Shown: positions 1-8,814 of the stretch, one piece after another
Layout of the letters: every line of letters begins with the position of its first letter
Numbering within the stretch: the first letter of the stretch is position 1
From: Flavobacteriaceae bacterium PS02338
GTDB lineage: Bacteria > Bacteroidota > Bacteroidia > Sphingobacteriales > Sphingobacteriaceae
Assembly: GCA_029959615.1 (NCBI GenBank)
Contig: JASCOD010000004.1
Coordinates: 1-64,000 of the forward strand
Direction: 5' to 3'
DNA: 64,000 nt
Made by a program: the position numbers and the translations under genes
Notes under the pieces: model-generated
Seen by the model: the letters and a program-made list of their open reading frames with translations, nothing else
What the model was told of the DNA's origin: nothing
Database searches by the model: none

Positions 1-83
1 CTTCCCATTCCGAACAGAGAAGTTAAGCCCATCCGAGCCGATGGTACTGCGGTAACACGTGGGAGAGTAGGTCGGTGCCTATA
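1..83 (+). rRNA. rrf: 5S ribosomal RNA, 3' part
   Basis: The first 80 or so bases match the conserved 3' two thirds of bacterial 5S rRNA, including the segment around GTTAAGCCC and the GGGAGAGTAGGTCGGTGCC end. The 5' end lies before the window, so 23S and 16S genes are expected just upstream. The exact 3' end is an estimate. A hairpin followed by a T-run lies a few bases downstream. Confidence 0.93.
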
Positions 84-90
84 CCTAAAC

Positions 91-122
91 AGCCCCCTTC
101 AGCAATGTCGGGGGCTTTTTTT
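91..122 (+). terminator. Terminator of the rRNA operon
   Basis: The arms AGCCCCC and GGGGGCT enclose a 12-base loop and are followed directly by seven T. Its place 8 bases after the 5S gene makes it the intrinsic terminator of the rRNA operon. Confidence 0.9.
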
Positions 123-331
123 ATGCCACGATGATAAAGCTTATACCCCTGCGCAAGGCCTCCGCACGTCCCTGGGACATCAAAGACCCATGTGGAAATC
201 GGGGAATCCCCTCAAAAGACAATATATAATTTCAATACTATCAAGGGATCTATTCTGTAATAGATTTATTAAATTCCTCTATACCATATAATTTGGTTAT
301 CTTTACATCTTATAAAATCATATACACATAA

Positions 332-1312
332 ATGAGTTTTTTTGTTGAAAGAAGAAGGGAAGTGATGCAGCATATTGAGAAATATATGCTCGAGATGATG
401 CCAGAATATCTAAAACCAATTGATGAAATTTGGCAACCATCTGATTTTTTACCGGATGCGAGTAAGGAAGATTTTTTTCATAAAGTAAAAGATTTACAAC
501 AAAGCGCTGGTGAGTTGTCTTATGATTTAGTGGCTGTTTTAATTGGTGATACAATTACTGAGGAGGCTTTACCAACTTACGAGTCTTGGTTAGCTATGAT
601 AGATGGAGTTAGTAGGGATGAAGAAGGTGGCTGGATGAAATGGAATAGACATTGGACAGCGGAAGAAAATAGACACGGAGACCTATTGAATAAATATCTT
701 TATCTATCAGGTAGAGTAGATATGCGTCAGATGGAAATGTCTACACAGTATTTAATTGCTGACGGTTTTGATATTGGTACAGGTCATGATCCTTATAGGA
801 ACTTTATTTATACTTCTTTTCAAGAGATGGCTACAAATGTTTCTCACAGGAGAGTGGCTTCTTTGGCAAAGAAAGATGGCGATACTTTGTTGTCGAAAAT
901 GTGTGGCGTAATTGCTTCTGATGAAGCTAGGCATGCTAGAGCGTATAAAGATTTTATTAAACAGATTTTTAAGGTAGACGCAAACGAGGCGATGCTTGCA
1001 TTTGATGATATGATGAAGAAGAAGATTGTGATGCCGGCGCATTTCTTAAGAGAAGTAGGTTTACCTATCGGACAGGTTTTTGGTCACTTTACAGATGCAG
1101 CACAACGTTTAGGTGTTTATACTGCAGTTGATTATGTAGATATCTTGAAACAATTAATTGTGGAATGGAATATCGAAAGTGTGAAGGAACTTAATGAAGC
1201 GGGAGAGAAAGCTAGAGATTATATTATGAAGCTTCCAGATCGTTTGTTGAGAGTGGCGGAAAGAATGAAGAATCCGACAATGGATTATAAATTTAAATGG
1301 ATTTTAGCCTAA
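332..1312 (+). CDS. Acyl-ACP desaturase (soluble di-iron type)
   Basis: The 326-residue protein belongs to the soluble stearoyl-ACP desaturase family (FA_desaturase_2), which puts a cis double bond into ACP-bound fatty acids and so sets membrane fluidity. Both carboxylate-histidine di-iron motifs are visible: E112-x-x-H115 in EENRHG and E198-x-x-H201 in DEARH, with further acidic ligands likely near E78 and E165. There is no signal peptide, as expected for a cytoplasmic enzyme. The gene stands alone. The 208 bases between the rRNA terminator and this start contain no exact TAnnTTTG box; TATCTTTA at 298-305 is the nearest match. A hairpin terminator follows the stop. The substrate chain length cannot be read from the sequence. 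Confidence 0.93.
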   Translation: MSFFVERRREVMQHIEKYMLEMMPEYLKPIDEIWQPSDFLPDASKEDFFHKVKDLQQSAGELSYDLVAVLIGDTITEEALPTYESWLAMIDGVSRDEEGGWMKWNRHWTAEENRHGDLLNKYLYLSGRVDMRQMEMSTQYLIADGFDIGTGHDPYRNFIYTSFQEMATNVSHRRVASLAKKDGDTLLSKMCGVIASDEARHARAYKDFIKQIFKVDANEAMLAFDDMMKKKIVMPAHFLREVGLPIGQVFGHFTDAAQRLGVYTAVDYVDILKQLIVEWNIESVKELNEAGEKARDYIMKLPDRLLRVAERMKNPTMDYKFKWILA

Positions 1313-1321
1313 AGATATAGA

Positions 1322-1355
1322 AAGGGGCGGTGAGTAAATCATCGCCCCTTTTTTA
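1322..1355. terminator. Terminator between desaturase and icmF
   Basis: The arms GGGGCG and CGCCCC, extended by TGA/TCA, form a stable hairpin followed by a run of T on the plus strand, and preceded by AAA. It terminates the desaturase gene and could also serve the convergent icmF gene, which ends at 1365. Confidence 0.85.
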
Positions 1356-1364
1356 TGCTTGAAA

Positions 1365-4300
1365 TTACATATTGCGTCTGTATTGTCCACCTACTTCATA
1401 AAGTGCATTGCTAATTTGACCTAAGGAACAAACTTTACAAACTTCCATTAGTTTTTCAAATATGTTCCCTCCATCTATAGCTACTTTTTGTAGTTGTTTT
1501 AAAGCCTCATCCGACTTATCTTCATTCCTATATTTGAATGCTTTTAAAGTGGTAATCTGAAATTGTTTTTCCTCTTCTGTTGCTCGAATAACTTCACCCG
1601 GTATGACTGTAGGCGAACCGTTTTTATTTAGAAAGGTATTTACTCCTACAATTGGGAACTCTCCGGTATGTTTTAACGTTTCATAGTATAAACTTTCTTC
1701 CTGTATTTTTCCTCGTTGATACATGGTTTCCATCGCTCCTAAAACGCCACCTCTATCATTGATACGTTTGAATTCAGCTAAAACAGCTTCTTCTACCAAG
1801 TCAGTTAGATCTTCGATGATAAAAGCACCTTGTAGTGGATTCTCATTTTTAGCTAATCCTAGTTCTCTATTGATGATTAATTGTATGGCCATTGCTCTGC
1901 GTACAGATTCTTCTGTAGGTGTAGTAATGGCTTCATCATAAGCGTTGGTATGTAAAGAATTACAGTTGTCATAAATTGCATAGAGTGCTTGCAAGGTTGT
2001 TCTGATGTCATTAAAGTCGATCTCCTGTGCGTGTAGTGATCTGCCAGAAGTTTGGATATGATATTTTAATTTCTGAGATCGATCATTCCCTTTGTATTTG
2101 TTTTTGATAGCTTTAGCCCAAATTCTTCTTGCTACACGACCAATTACCGCATATTCTGGATCAATGCCGTTACTGAAGAAGAAAGAAAGGTTGGGTGCAA
2201 AATCATCAATATGCATACCTCGACTTAGATAGTACTCCACGAAAGTAAATCCATTACTTAAGGTAAAGGCTAATTGCGAAATTGGATTAGCGCCAGCCTC
2301 GGCGATATGGTAGCCAGAAATAGATACAGAATAAAAATTTCGAACTTTCTCGGTGATGAAATATTGTTGTATATCTCCCATCATCCTTAAAGCAAATTCT
2401 GTAGAAAAAATGCAGGTATTTTGTGCTTGATCTTCTTTTAAAATGTCGGCTTGAACGGTACCTCTAACTGCACTTATTGCGTTTGCCTTAATTGTAGCAT
2501 AAATATCTGGAGAAAGTACTTGATCTCCTGTTACACCTAAAAGCATTAATCCTAAACCATTGTTGCCTTCGGGAAGTTTTCCACTATAGCTAGGGCGATC
2601 GATGTTTTTTGATTTGAATAGTTTTTTGATTTTAGCTTCGACTTCTTCTTGTAGCTGATGTTCGATAATATATTTCTCACATTGTTGGTCAATTGCCGCA
2701 TTCATGAAAAAGCCTAGTAACATAGGAGCCGGGCCATTGATGGTCATGGAAACTGATGTGCTTGGGGCACAAAGGTCGAAGCCGGAATAGAGCTTCTTTG
2801 CATCATCTAAAGTGGCTATACTTACACCAGAATTACCTATTTTGCCGTAAATATCTGGGCGTAAATGAGGATCTTCACCATATAATGTTACTGAATCGAA
2901 TGCAGTGGAAAGTCTATGTGCAGGCTGACCTAAAGAAACATAGTGAAATCTTTTGTTGGTTCTTTCCGGTCCACCTTCGCCAGCAAACATACGTGTTGGG
3001 TCTTCTCCATCTCGCTTCAACGGAAATACACCAGCAGCATAAGGAAATTCGCCTGGTAAATTTTCTGTAAGCAACCATTTTAAAATGTCACCCCAATCTT
3101 CATATCTGGGTAAAGCAACTTTGGGAATTCTTAACTTAGAAAGAGATTCATAGAATAGGGGCTGCTTAATTTCTTTATTTCTAACTTTATATATGAAGTT
3201 ATCTTGCTGGTATTGATGTTTCGTATTTGGCCATTCGCGAAGCAGTCGTTTACATTCGCCATCTAGTTGTTCTTCGTAATATTCTTGTACCGATTTTACA
3301 CCATCAAGTACCCCTTCACTTGCGGACCTCTCTAAAATGGGGGAATTAGTAGCATCGTTTTTAAGTGTCTCAATGGTTCCTTGAAGTTGGTAGATTTTAC
3401 GGGCAATATTTGCCTGTTTCTCTACCCATTGATTATATTGTTCGCTAGCTTCTGCAATTTCCGATAGATATCTTGTTCTTTCTGGTGGTATAATATAGAT
3501 CTTTTCAGATTGGGTAGCGGTCATTTCCATTTTCGCAACAAAATCAACTCCTGTTTTTTCGTTAATTTTGTTGAGTAAGGAAATGAAAAGGTTGTTCATC
3601 CCAGGATCATTGAATTGAGAAGCCATTGTACCGTAAACCGGAATTTCGTCATCTTTAGCTTCAAAAATATTATGATTTCGTTTGTATTGTTTCCTTACGT
3701 CTCTTAAGGCATCTAAGGCACCTCTTTTATCAAATTTGTTAATTGCTACAAGGTCGGCGAAATCCAACATATCGATTTTTTCCAACTGCGTTGCTGCACC
3801 AAATTCTGGTGTCATTACATAGAGTGAAACATCACAGTGCTCTGTAATTTCTGTGTCTGACTGTCCAATACCTGAAGTTTCAACAATTATTAAATCAAAA
3901 CCAGCAACTTTACAAATATCAATACTTTCTTGAACGTTTTTTGATAATGCCAAATTTGCCTGTCGAGTAGCTAATGAGCGCATATATACCCTTGGATTAT
4001 TGATGGCGTTCATACGGATTCTATCTCCTAAGAGTGCGCCTCCTGTTTTCCTTTTTGAGGGATCTACGGAAATAATTGCAATTGATTTGTCTTGAACTTC
4101 TATCAAAAATCTTCTTACTAATTCGTCTACTAGTGAAGATTTTCCGGCTCCTCCAGTACCTGTAATCCCTAAAATGACAGCTTTATCTGATCTGGATGGT
4201 AATGGAAGATCAGCAAATGCTTGGTGGAACTTTTCTAAGTCATTCTCCGCAATTGAAATGGCATTTGCTATTGCTTTTATATCTTTAGTGGGTATTTTTT

Positions 4301-4766
4301 CTAACTCATTTGTAATGATGTCTTTGGTTACAAAATCAGTTTTTTGTAGCATATCATTGATCATTCCTTGTAAGCCCATTTTCCTGCCATCGTCAGGAGA
4401 ATAGATCTTTGCAATTCCATAATCTTCTAGTTCTTTGATCTCGGTTGGTAGGATAACACCACCACCACCACCGAAAATTTTGATATGTTCTGCGCCACGT
4501 TCTTGTAACAAATCATACATGTATTTGAAGTATTCGATGTGGCCACCTTGGTAAGAGGTCATTGCAATTCCTTGTACATCTTCTTGAATAGCACAATTTA
4601 CTACTTCTTCTACAGAGCGATTATGTCCAAGATGTATCACTTCGGCTCCACTGGATTGCAGAATTCTCCGCATAATATTAATGGTAGCATCGTGGCCATC
4701 GAATAGGGCAGCAGCGGTTACAAAACGTATTTTATGGTTCGGCTTATAAGTCTCAATTTTATCCAT
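1365..4766 (-). CDS. icmF: Fused isobutyryl-CoA mutase IcmF
   Basis: This 1133-residue protein fuses three units in IcmF order. An N-terminal B12-binding domain carries D23-G-H25. A MeaB-like G-protein chaperone domain has P-loop GTGGAGKS at 203-210 and NKFD at 343-346. A C-terminal acyl-CoA mutase domain starts near residue 550. IcmF interconverts isobutyryl-CoA and butyryl-CoA with adenosylcobalamin, and some homologues also act on isovaleryl-CoA. Phe581 in AAGVFPLK stands where methylmalonyl-CoA mutase has Tyr, which favours ICM over MCM; I did not locate the second specificity residue. The linker at about 472-490 looks like an in-frame repeat insertion, listed separately. The gene is single, with a -7 box and a palindrome upstream. 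Confidence 0.93.
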   Translation of the reverse strand: MDKIETYKPNHKIRFVTAAALFDGHDATINIMRRILQSSGAEVIHLGHNRSVEEVVNCAIQEDVQGIAMTSYQGGHIEYFKYMYDLLQERGAEHIKIFGGGGGVILPTEIKELEDYGIAKIYSPDDGRKMGLQGMINDMLQKTDFVTKDIITNELEKIPTKDIKAIANAISIAENDLEKFHQAFADLPLPSRSDKAVILGITGTGGAGKSSLVDELVRRFLIEVQDKSIAIISVDPSKRKTGGALLGDRIRMNAINNPRVYMRSLATRQANLALSKNVQESIDICKVAGFDLIIVETSGIGQSDTEITEHCDVSLYVMTPEFGAATQLEKIDMLDFADLVAINKFDKRGALDALRDVRKQYKRNHNIFEAKDDEIPVYGTMASQFNDPGMNNLFISLLNKINEKTGVDFVAKMEMTATQSEKIYIIPPERTRYLSEIAEASEQYNQWVEKQANIARKIYQLQGTIETLKNDATNSPILERSASEGVLDGVKSVQEYYEEQLDGECKRLLREWPNTKHQYQQDNFIYKVRNKEIKQPLFYESLSKLRIPKVALPRYEDWGDILKWLLTENLPGEFPYAAGVFPLKRDGEDPTRMFAGEGGPERTNKRFHYVSLGQPAHRLSTAFDSVTLYGEDPHLRPDIYGKIGNSGVSIATLDDAKKLYSGFDLCAPSTSVSMTINGPAPMLLGFFMNAAIDQQCEKYIIEHQLQEEVEAKIKKLFKSKNIDRPSYSGKLPEGNNGLGLMLLGVTGDQVLSPDIYATIKANAISAVRGTVQADILKEDQAQNTCIFSTEFALRMMGDIQQYFITEKVRNFYSVSISGYHIAEAGANPISQLAFTLSNGFTFVEYYLSRGMHIDDFAPNLSFFFSNGIDPEYAVIGRVARRIWAKAIKNKYKGNDRSQKLKYHIQTSGRSLHAQEIDFNDIRTTLQALYAIYDNCNSLHTNAYDEAITTPTEESVRRAMAIQLIINRELGLAKNENPLQGAFIIEDLTDLVEEAVLAEFKRINDRGGVLGAMETMYQRGKIQEESLYYETLKHTGEFPIVGVNTFLNKNGSPTVIPGEVIRATEEEKQFQITTLKAFKYRNEDKSDEALKQLQKVAIDGGNIFEKLMEVCKVCSLGQISNALYEVGGQYRRNM
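3297..3355 (-). repeat. Possible in-frame palindromic repeat inside icmF
   Basis: Residues about 472-490 of IcmF, reading [15 protein letters not shown] at the core, look like translated intergenic repeat rather than mutase sequence. The DNA is C-rich at one end and G-rich at the other (CCCC and GGGGG arms) and resembles the T-N-S-P-P-L-E type insertions seen in other Bacteroidota proteins. It falls in the linker between the G domain and the mutase domain, where an insertion would be tolerated. No second copy was seen in this window, so the call is inference. Confidence 0.4.
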
Positions 4767-4813
4767 GATCGTAGATTTCCTCTAGGGAAATTAATAGGTG
4801 TTGAGTATAAAAA

Positions 4814-4839
4814 TTGGTTAGAATTACTAACCAAAGGTA
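4814..4839 (-). promoter_or_regulatory. icmF promoter with overlapping operator-like palindrome
   Basis: On the minus strand TACCTTTG at 4839-4832 matches the Bacteroidota -7 box exactly, about 65 bases before the icmF ATG. It overlaps a perfect inverted repeat TTGGTTAG-N5-CTAACCAA at 4814-4834 that would cover the transcription start. A repressor bound there should block initiation. No -33 TTTG at the canonical 19-base spacing is visible. Confidence 0.5.
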
Positions 4840-4846
4840 ATGTTTT

Positions 4847-4866
4847 GGAAAGTCAAAAGTAAAAAT
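4847..4866. repeat. 20-bp dispersed repeat, copy 1
   Basis: GGAAAGTCAAAAGTAAAAAT occurs here and again, base for base, at 59960-59979. Both copies are intergenic. The repeat is A-rich and of low complexity, but a 20/20 match in 64 kb is unlikely by chance. Confidence 0.6.
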
Positions 4867-4928
4867 GCAAAAGTAAAAATAGTGGGGTGTTATTGATGAA
4901 CTGACATTATAAAAGGCTTTTAAATGAA

Positions 4929-4962
4929 AAATCCTCAATTCGTTGTTTAGAATTGAGGATTT
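4929..4962 (-). terminator. Terminator of the PafA-like phosphatase gene
   Basis: The arms AATCCTCAATTC and GAATTGAGGATT pair perfectly around an 8-base loop and end in a short T-run on the minus strand. The hairpin starts about 22 bases after the phosphatase stop codon. Confidence 0.75.
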
Positions 4963-4983
4963 GGTTATGAATATGTTAATGTT

Positions 4984-6651
4984 TTACTTGATGAGTTCGG
5001 TGATTACTTTCCCTATACTTCCACTAGGTTGTTGTATGTGTAATAGGGCAGAAACTGTAGGAGCAATATCCGTCATGTAATATTCCTTGTTGGTTTTTCC
5101 TGGTTTAACTCCCCATCCCATAAATAAATTTGGTATGTGGCTATCATAAGGATTCCAAGCAGCATGACCAGTTCCCGGACTTAATGTGAGATACCATCCG
5201 GCATCTAAGATGATATAGATATCTCCGCTTCTACGGGCGTTATATCCATTCACAATTTTCATCTTTAGTTCTTGAGGAAGGCTGGCATTTCCAAGGTCTT
5301 TAACGTCAACTGCATTTAATACGCCTTCTTGTTTTACCAGGTAGTCAATGCTAAATTGTTTGATTTTACTGTAATCTGCCTTTGCTGCTTTGATTGCGTC
5401 TGTATCAAAAATCAATTGATTGTTAATCATTGTGAAAATAGCGTCCTTTACGTTAAATTCTGCCAAAATTAAGCTGTCTAATTGGGTTTTGTATTTTTTT
5501 GGAGCTAATCCGCCTGCAGGTAGTTTATTCTCTTTAGAAAATCCTGGAACATGTGTAACACCGTGGTCTGCTGTTAAGAAAAATAAATAATTTCCTTTAC
5601 CAATCGTTTTGTCTAAATAGCTGAAAAAGTCTTCTAGGTCTTTGTCTAATCTTAAGTATGTATCTTCTAATTCAATTGAATTTGGTCCAAATTGATGCCC
5701 TACATAATCTGTTGAAGAAAGACTAACCGCTAAGAAATCCGTATTTCCTAATAAGCCTAACTTCTCTGCAGATATTGCAGTTTTTGCAAATTCAAGAGTA
5801 AAAGTATTGCCTTGAGGCATACTGGTCAACATCGAATAATTTTTGTTGACGTATTGTTTAAAAAGGTGAGGAAAGGTAGCAGTTTTCTCGTCTTTAAATA
5901 AACGTTCATAAGGTTTGTCATCAGCTGTACTTTCTACGTAAGTTTCTATCGGATAAATCGTATTCCAATCTTCTGCTAGATACTTGTTAGGTAGTTTTCT
6001 GGCATTGAAATCGTTTACCCAAGTAGGTAATTGTTGCATGTAATGTGTACTAGTAATGAAATTCCCAGTCATATCATCATACCAATAGGAGCCGTTAGCT
6101 GTATGTCCACCTGGTAATACTGCACCTCTGTCTTTAATAGAAACGCTAACTACTTTACTTCTAAAGTTTGTCGCCATTCTAAGCTCATCGGTAACGGTTG
6201 TCACCAATAAATTTTTAGGAGACATTAATCCTTTTTTGCTTTGGCTACCAACTGTACTTACATTTTTATCTTCTACGCAATACACATCTCTTCCTAATTG
6301 TGGATCGAACCAATTGTTACCAATAATACCATTGATGGCAGGTACAGAACCAGTATAAATTGAAGCATGTCCGCAAGCTGTTATAGTTGGCGTGTAGGGA
6401 ATTAAGGTGTTTTCTGCAGAGAAACCTTCGTTAATTAGTCGTTTGAAACCACCTTGTCCGTATCTGCTGTAGAAGCGATAGAGGTAATCCCAACGCATTT
6501 GATCTACCACAATGCCTACAACTAATTTGGGTCTGGCTACAGTTTGTGGATATGGAGAAGCGGTAGTTGTATTCTTTCGGATTGTTTTTTGAGCTTTTAG
6601 GCTGTTTGAAAATAGGATAGCCAAAAAGATGCACAAAAGTTTAGTTTTCAT
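4984..6651 (-). CDS. pafA: PafA-like alkaline phosphatase
   Basis: The 555-residue precursor has a signal peptide ending near residue 20 (SLKAQ) and belongs to the type I phosphodiesterase / alkaline phosphatase superfamily. The likely nucleophile is T91 in TITACGHAS, with N112 downstream, and K173-D-R175 matches the K162/R164 pair that gives PafA its phosphate monoesterase specificity. Metal ligands are visible in VVDQ (D50), TADHGVTH and GTGHAAW. PafA enzymes release phosphate from organic esters in the periplasm and are typically not repressed by phosphate. The gene has its own -7 box about 20 bases before the ATG and a strong terminator. I saw no site resembling a Pho box. Confidence 0.85.
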   Translation of the reverse strand: MKTKLLCIFLAILFSNSLKAQKTIRKNTTTASPYPQTVARPKLVVGIVVDQMRWDYLYRFYSRYGQGGFKRLINEGFSAENTLIPYTPTITACGHASIYTGSVPAINGIIGNNWFDPQLGRDVYCVEDKNVSTVGSQSKKGLMSPKNLLVTTVTDELRMATNFRSKVVSVSIKDRGAVLPGGHTANGSYWYDDMTGNFITSTHYMQQLPTWVNDFNARKLPNKYLAEDWNTIYPIETYVESTADDKPYERLFKDEKTATFPHLFKQYVNKNYSMLTSMPQGNTFTLEFAKTAISAEKLGLLGNTDFLAVSLSSTDYVGHQFGPNSIELEDTYLRLDKDLEDFFSYLDKTIGKGNYLFFLTADHGVTHVPGFSKENKLPAGGLAPKKYKTQLDSLILAEFNVKDAIFTMINNQLIFDTDAIKAAKADYSKIKQFSIDYLVKQEGVLNAVDVKDLGNASLPQELKMKIVNGYNARRSGDIYIILDAGWYLTLSPGTGHAAWNPYDSHIPNLFMGWGVKPGKTNKEYYMTDIAPTVSALLHIQQPSGSIGKVITELIK

Positions 6652-6671
6652 TTATGAGTTGCTGTGTTTTG

Positions 6672-6679
6672 CAAAAGTA
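6672..6679 (-). promoter_or_regulatory. -7 box of the pafA-like gene
   Basis: TACTTTTG on the minus strand matches TAnnTTTG exactly, 20 bases before the ATG. The predicted leader is about 17 nt. A clear -33 TTTG is not visible. Confidence 0.5.
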
Positions 6680-6720
6680 TCGAATGCTGATTAAGAAATT
6701 GAAGCTTCCTTGTAAAGATT

Positions 6721-8007
6721 TTATAAAATTTCTGCTACCACGAAGGTGCTTCCTCCTACGAAAATTAAATCTTCGTTGCTTGCACTGTCTTTTGCATTTG
6801 TTAACGCTTTCTCAACCGTATCAAATACTTTTCCTGCAAGTTGATGATTAGCAGCTTGTTCAGCTAGTTCATTTGCAGGCAAGGCTCTTTCTAATTGAGG
6901 TTGGCAGAAATAATAAATGGCATTTTTAGGTAAAAGTGCCAAAACAGCATTGATATCTTTATCCTTAACCATCCCTATTACCATGTGCAACTTTTTGTAA
7001 GGAGTTTGATTGATGTTTTGAAGTACTTCGCTAATTCCGGCTTTATTGTGGCCGGTATCACATATTACCAGAGGTTTTAGAGAAAGTGTTTGCCATCTTC
7101 CTTGCAAGCCAGTTAGTTTTTTTACATGTTTTAATGCTTGATAAATAGCTTCGTCAGGTATATGGTAGCCAATTTTCCGTAAGGCTTGCACACCTTCTAT
7201 TACTGTTAGTATATTTTTTAGCTGATAACTTCCAGTTAAGTCTAAATGTAATCTCTTGAATAGTACTTTATTTTCTTGATCAACATCTAGCTCGAGTAAA
7301 TTTGATTTCTTTTTGGTGTTTGACACATGGAGCTGATCTTCTGCGAATATCAAATTAGCTTTTTGTTCTGTTGCTTTTTTTGTAAATACTGGATCAGTTT
7401 CTGGGTGACGCTCTCCAATTACCACAGGTGTGTTTGGTTTAATAATGCCTGCCTTTTCAAATGCAATTTGGCTATAAGTATCGCCTAGCATATTGGTATG
7501 ATCTAGGCTAATATTGGTAATTATTGAGAGATCTGGATGGATGATGTTTGTAGAATCTAATCGGCCACCAAGTCCAACTTCAATAACGGCTACATCAACT
7601 TGCTCTTGCTCGAAATAGGAAAAGGCCATAGCAACAGTGGCTTCAAAGAAAGAAGGCTCAATTTCATTAATTAGTTTTTGTTGCTGCTTTACGAAATTAA
7701 TCACGAAGCGTTTTGATACCATTTTACCATTTACACGAATCCGTTCTCTGAAGTCTTTGAGGTGAGGTGAGGTATATAAACCTGTTTTGTAACCTGCTTT
7801 CTGCAAAATGGCGGCCAACATGTGAGAAGTAGAGCCTTTACCGTTGGTGCCTCCAATATGAATGGTTTTATATTTATTTTGAGGATGATCTAGTGCCGTA
7901 CAAAATGCGATTGTGTTGTCTAAATCTTTCTTAAAAGCGGTAGCACCTACACGTGTGAACATGGGTAAACGACTGTAAAGGTAAGCTAGGGTTTGGCTAT
8001 AATTCAT
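6721..8007 (-). CDS. folC: Bifunctional folylpolyglutamate / dihydrofolate synthase
   Basis: This Mur-ligase family enzyme of about 428 residues adds glutamate to dihydropteroate or to folates with ATP. The P-loop is in IGGTNGKGST and the folate-loop segment is TSPHLKDFRERIRVNG, both near the N terminus. VIEVGLGGRLD and a C-terminal glutamate-ligase domain follow. I start at the ATG at 8007 (MNYSQTLAYLYSRLP): the in-frame TTG 12 bases upstream is part of the -7 box TATCTTTG and cannot be the true start if that promoter is used. pabB and a pabC candidate elsewhere in the window serve the same pathway. Confidence 0.94.
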   Translation of the reverse strand: MNYSQTLAYLYSRLPMFTRVGATAFKKDLDNTIAFCTALDHPQNKYKTIHIGGTNGKGSTSHMLAAILQKAGYKTGLYTSPHLKDFRERIRVNGKMVSKRFVINFVKQQQKLINEIEPSFFEATVAMAFSYFEQEQVDVAVIEVGLGGRLDSTNIIHPDLSIITNISLDHTNMLGDTYSQIAFEKAGIIKPNTPVVIGERHPETDPVFTKKATEQKANLIFAEDQLHVSNTKKKSNLLELDVDQENKVLFKRLHLDLTGSYQLKNILTVIEGVQALRKIGYHIPDEAIYQALKHVKKLTGLQGRWQTLSLKPLVICDTGHNKAGISEVLQNINQTPYKKLHMVIGMVKDKDINAVLALLPKNAIYYFCQPQLERALPANELAEQAANHQLAGKVFDTVEKALTNAKDSASNEDLIFVGGSTFVVAEIL

Positions 8008-8016
8008 AACTAGGAT

Positions 8017-8047
8017 CAAAGATATGTGATTGCATTTTTTGGAACAA
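8017..8047 (-). promoter_or_regulatory. folC promoter
   Basis: The minus strand has TTGT at 8047-8044, a 19-base spacer and TATCTTTG at 8024-8017, a good -33/-7 pair. The ATG is only 9 bases beyond the box, so the leader should be about 6 nt. Confidence 0.6.
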
Positions 8048-8117
8048 TCTGAAAAATAATATTTATTGATGTTTTACACCTTTTATTTTAAATTCGTACT
8101 ATACTAATTACGCTTTT

Positions 8118-8774
8118 ATGAAGAACATATATCTCTCAATTTTTCTAATTTTTATTTCAACTACTGCTGTACTTGCGCAGAAGTTGACACCAAAGGAAAA
8201 GGTTGTTTTTGATCAGATTGCTTACCATCGTGTAAAGGTCGGAGAGTATGAAAAGATAACAAAATGGGTAGTTCCAATCCGATACAAAATAGTTGGTGAC
8301 AGCAGTAAATATATCATTAACGAAATTGATTCTATTTTTAGCCAACTGAAAAGACTAACTAATCTAGACATTCAAAAGTCTGACGACAATGATGAGGTAA
8401 ACTTTATGATAGCTTTAAGTACATCTCCCGAAGCGTTGTCGAATATGACTAATAATTTTGCGAAATACGCAAACAGCTATGGCGGGTATTTCTATCGGGC
8501 GAATAAGAAGAGCGAAATTTATAGGATTGAGAGCTTATTTGCGGTGGAAAAATACAAAAGTAAATCTGATGCAAGGTATGCCGTAAGAAGAGGTATAATT
8601 AGAAGTCTGGGATTTTTTAAACAAACTAATAATGCACCATTGAGTATATTTTATGACGAGGCTAATCATAAATTGAAATTCGATGCTTTCGATTCAGCTA
8701 TCATCACTGCTTTTTATAACGAAAACATCAAGCCTGGAATGACGAAAGAAGAAGTAGATCTCTTGCTTCAATAG
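8118..8774 (+). CDS. Secreted DUF2927-like protein
   Basis: The 218-residue product starts with a signal peptide (hydrophobic residues 3-18, cleavage near VLAQ). The mature part, with KWVVPIRYKIVGD, RLTNLDI and a GMTKEEVD tail, resembles DUF2927, a family of exported proteins of unknown role. The assignment comes from motif recall only. It is the only rightward gene between the leftward folC and TonB genes and probably forms its own unit. A hairpin overlaps its stop codon. No catalytic residues can be named. Confidence 0.6.
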   Translation: MKNIYLSIFLIFISTTAVLAQKLTPKEKVVFDQIAYHRVKVGEYEKITKWVVPIRYKIVGDSSKYIINEIDSIFSQLKRLTNLDIQKSDDNDEVNFMIALSTSPEALSNMTNNFAKYANSYGGYFYRANKKSEIYRIESLFAVEKYKSKSDARYAVRRGIIRSLGFFKQTNNAPLSIFYDEANHKLKFDAFDSAIITAFYNENIKPGMTKEEVDLLLQ

Positions 8775-8798
8775 TATAAGAAAGTTACTGAAGCAAGA
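8761..8798. other. Hairpin overlapping a stop codon
   Basis: TCTTGCTTCA and TGAAGCAAGA form a perfect 10-bp stem with an 18-base loop, spanning the stop of the DUF2927-like gene and lying between two convergent genes. There is no T-run on either side, so it is not a classical terminator. It may still protect both 3' ends. Confidence 0.5.
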
Positions 8799-8814
8799 AA
8801 AATATATACTTTAA

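Noticed and set aside
124..331. GC-rich patch after the 5S terminator as a possible small RNA
   Set aside because: No promoter, stable fold with terminator, or repeat copy could be identified.
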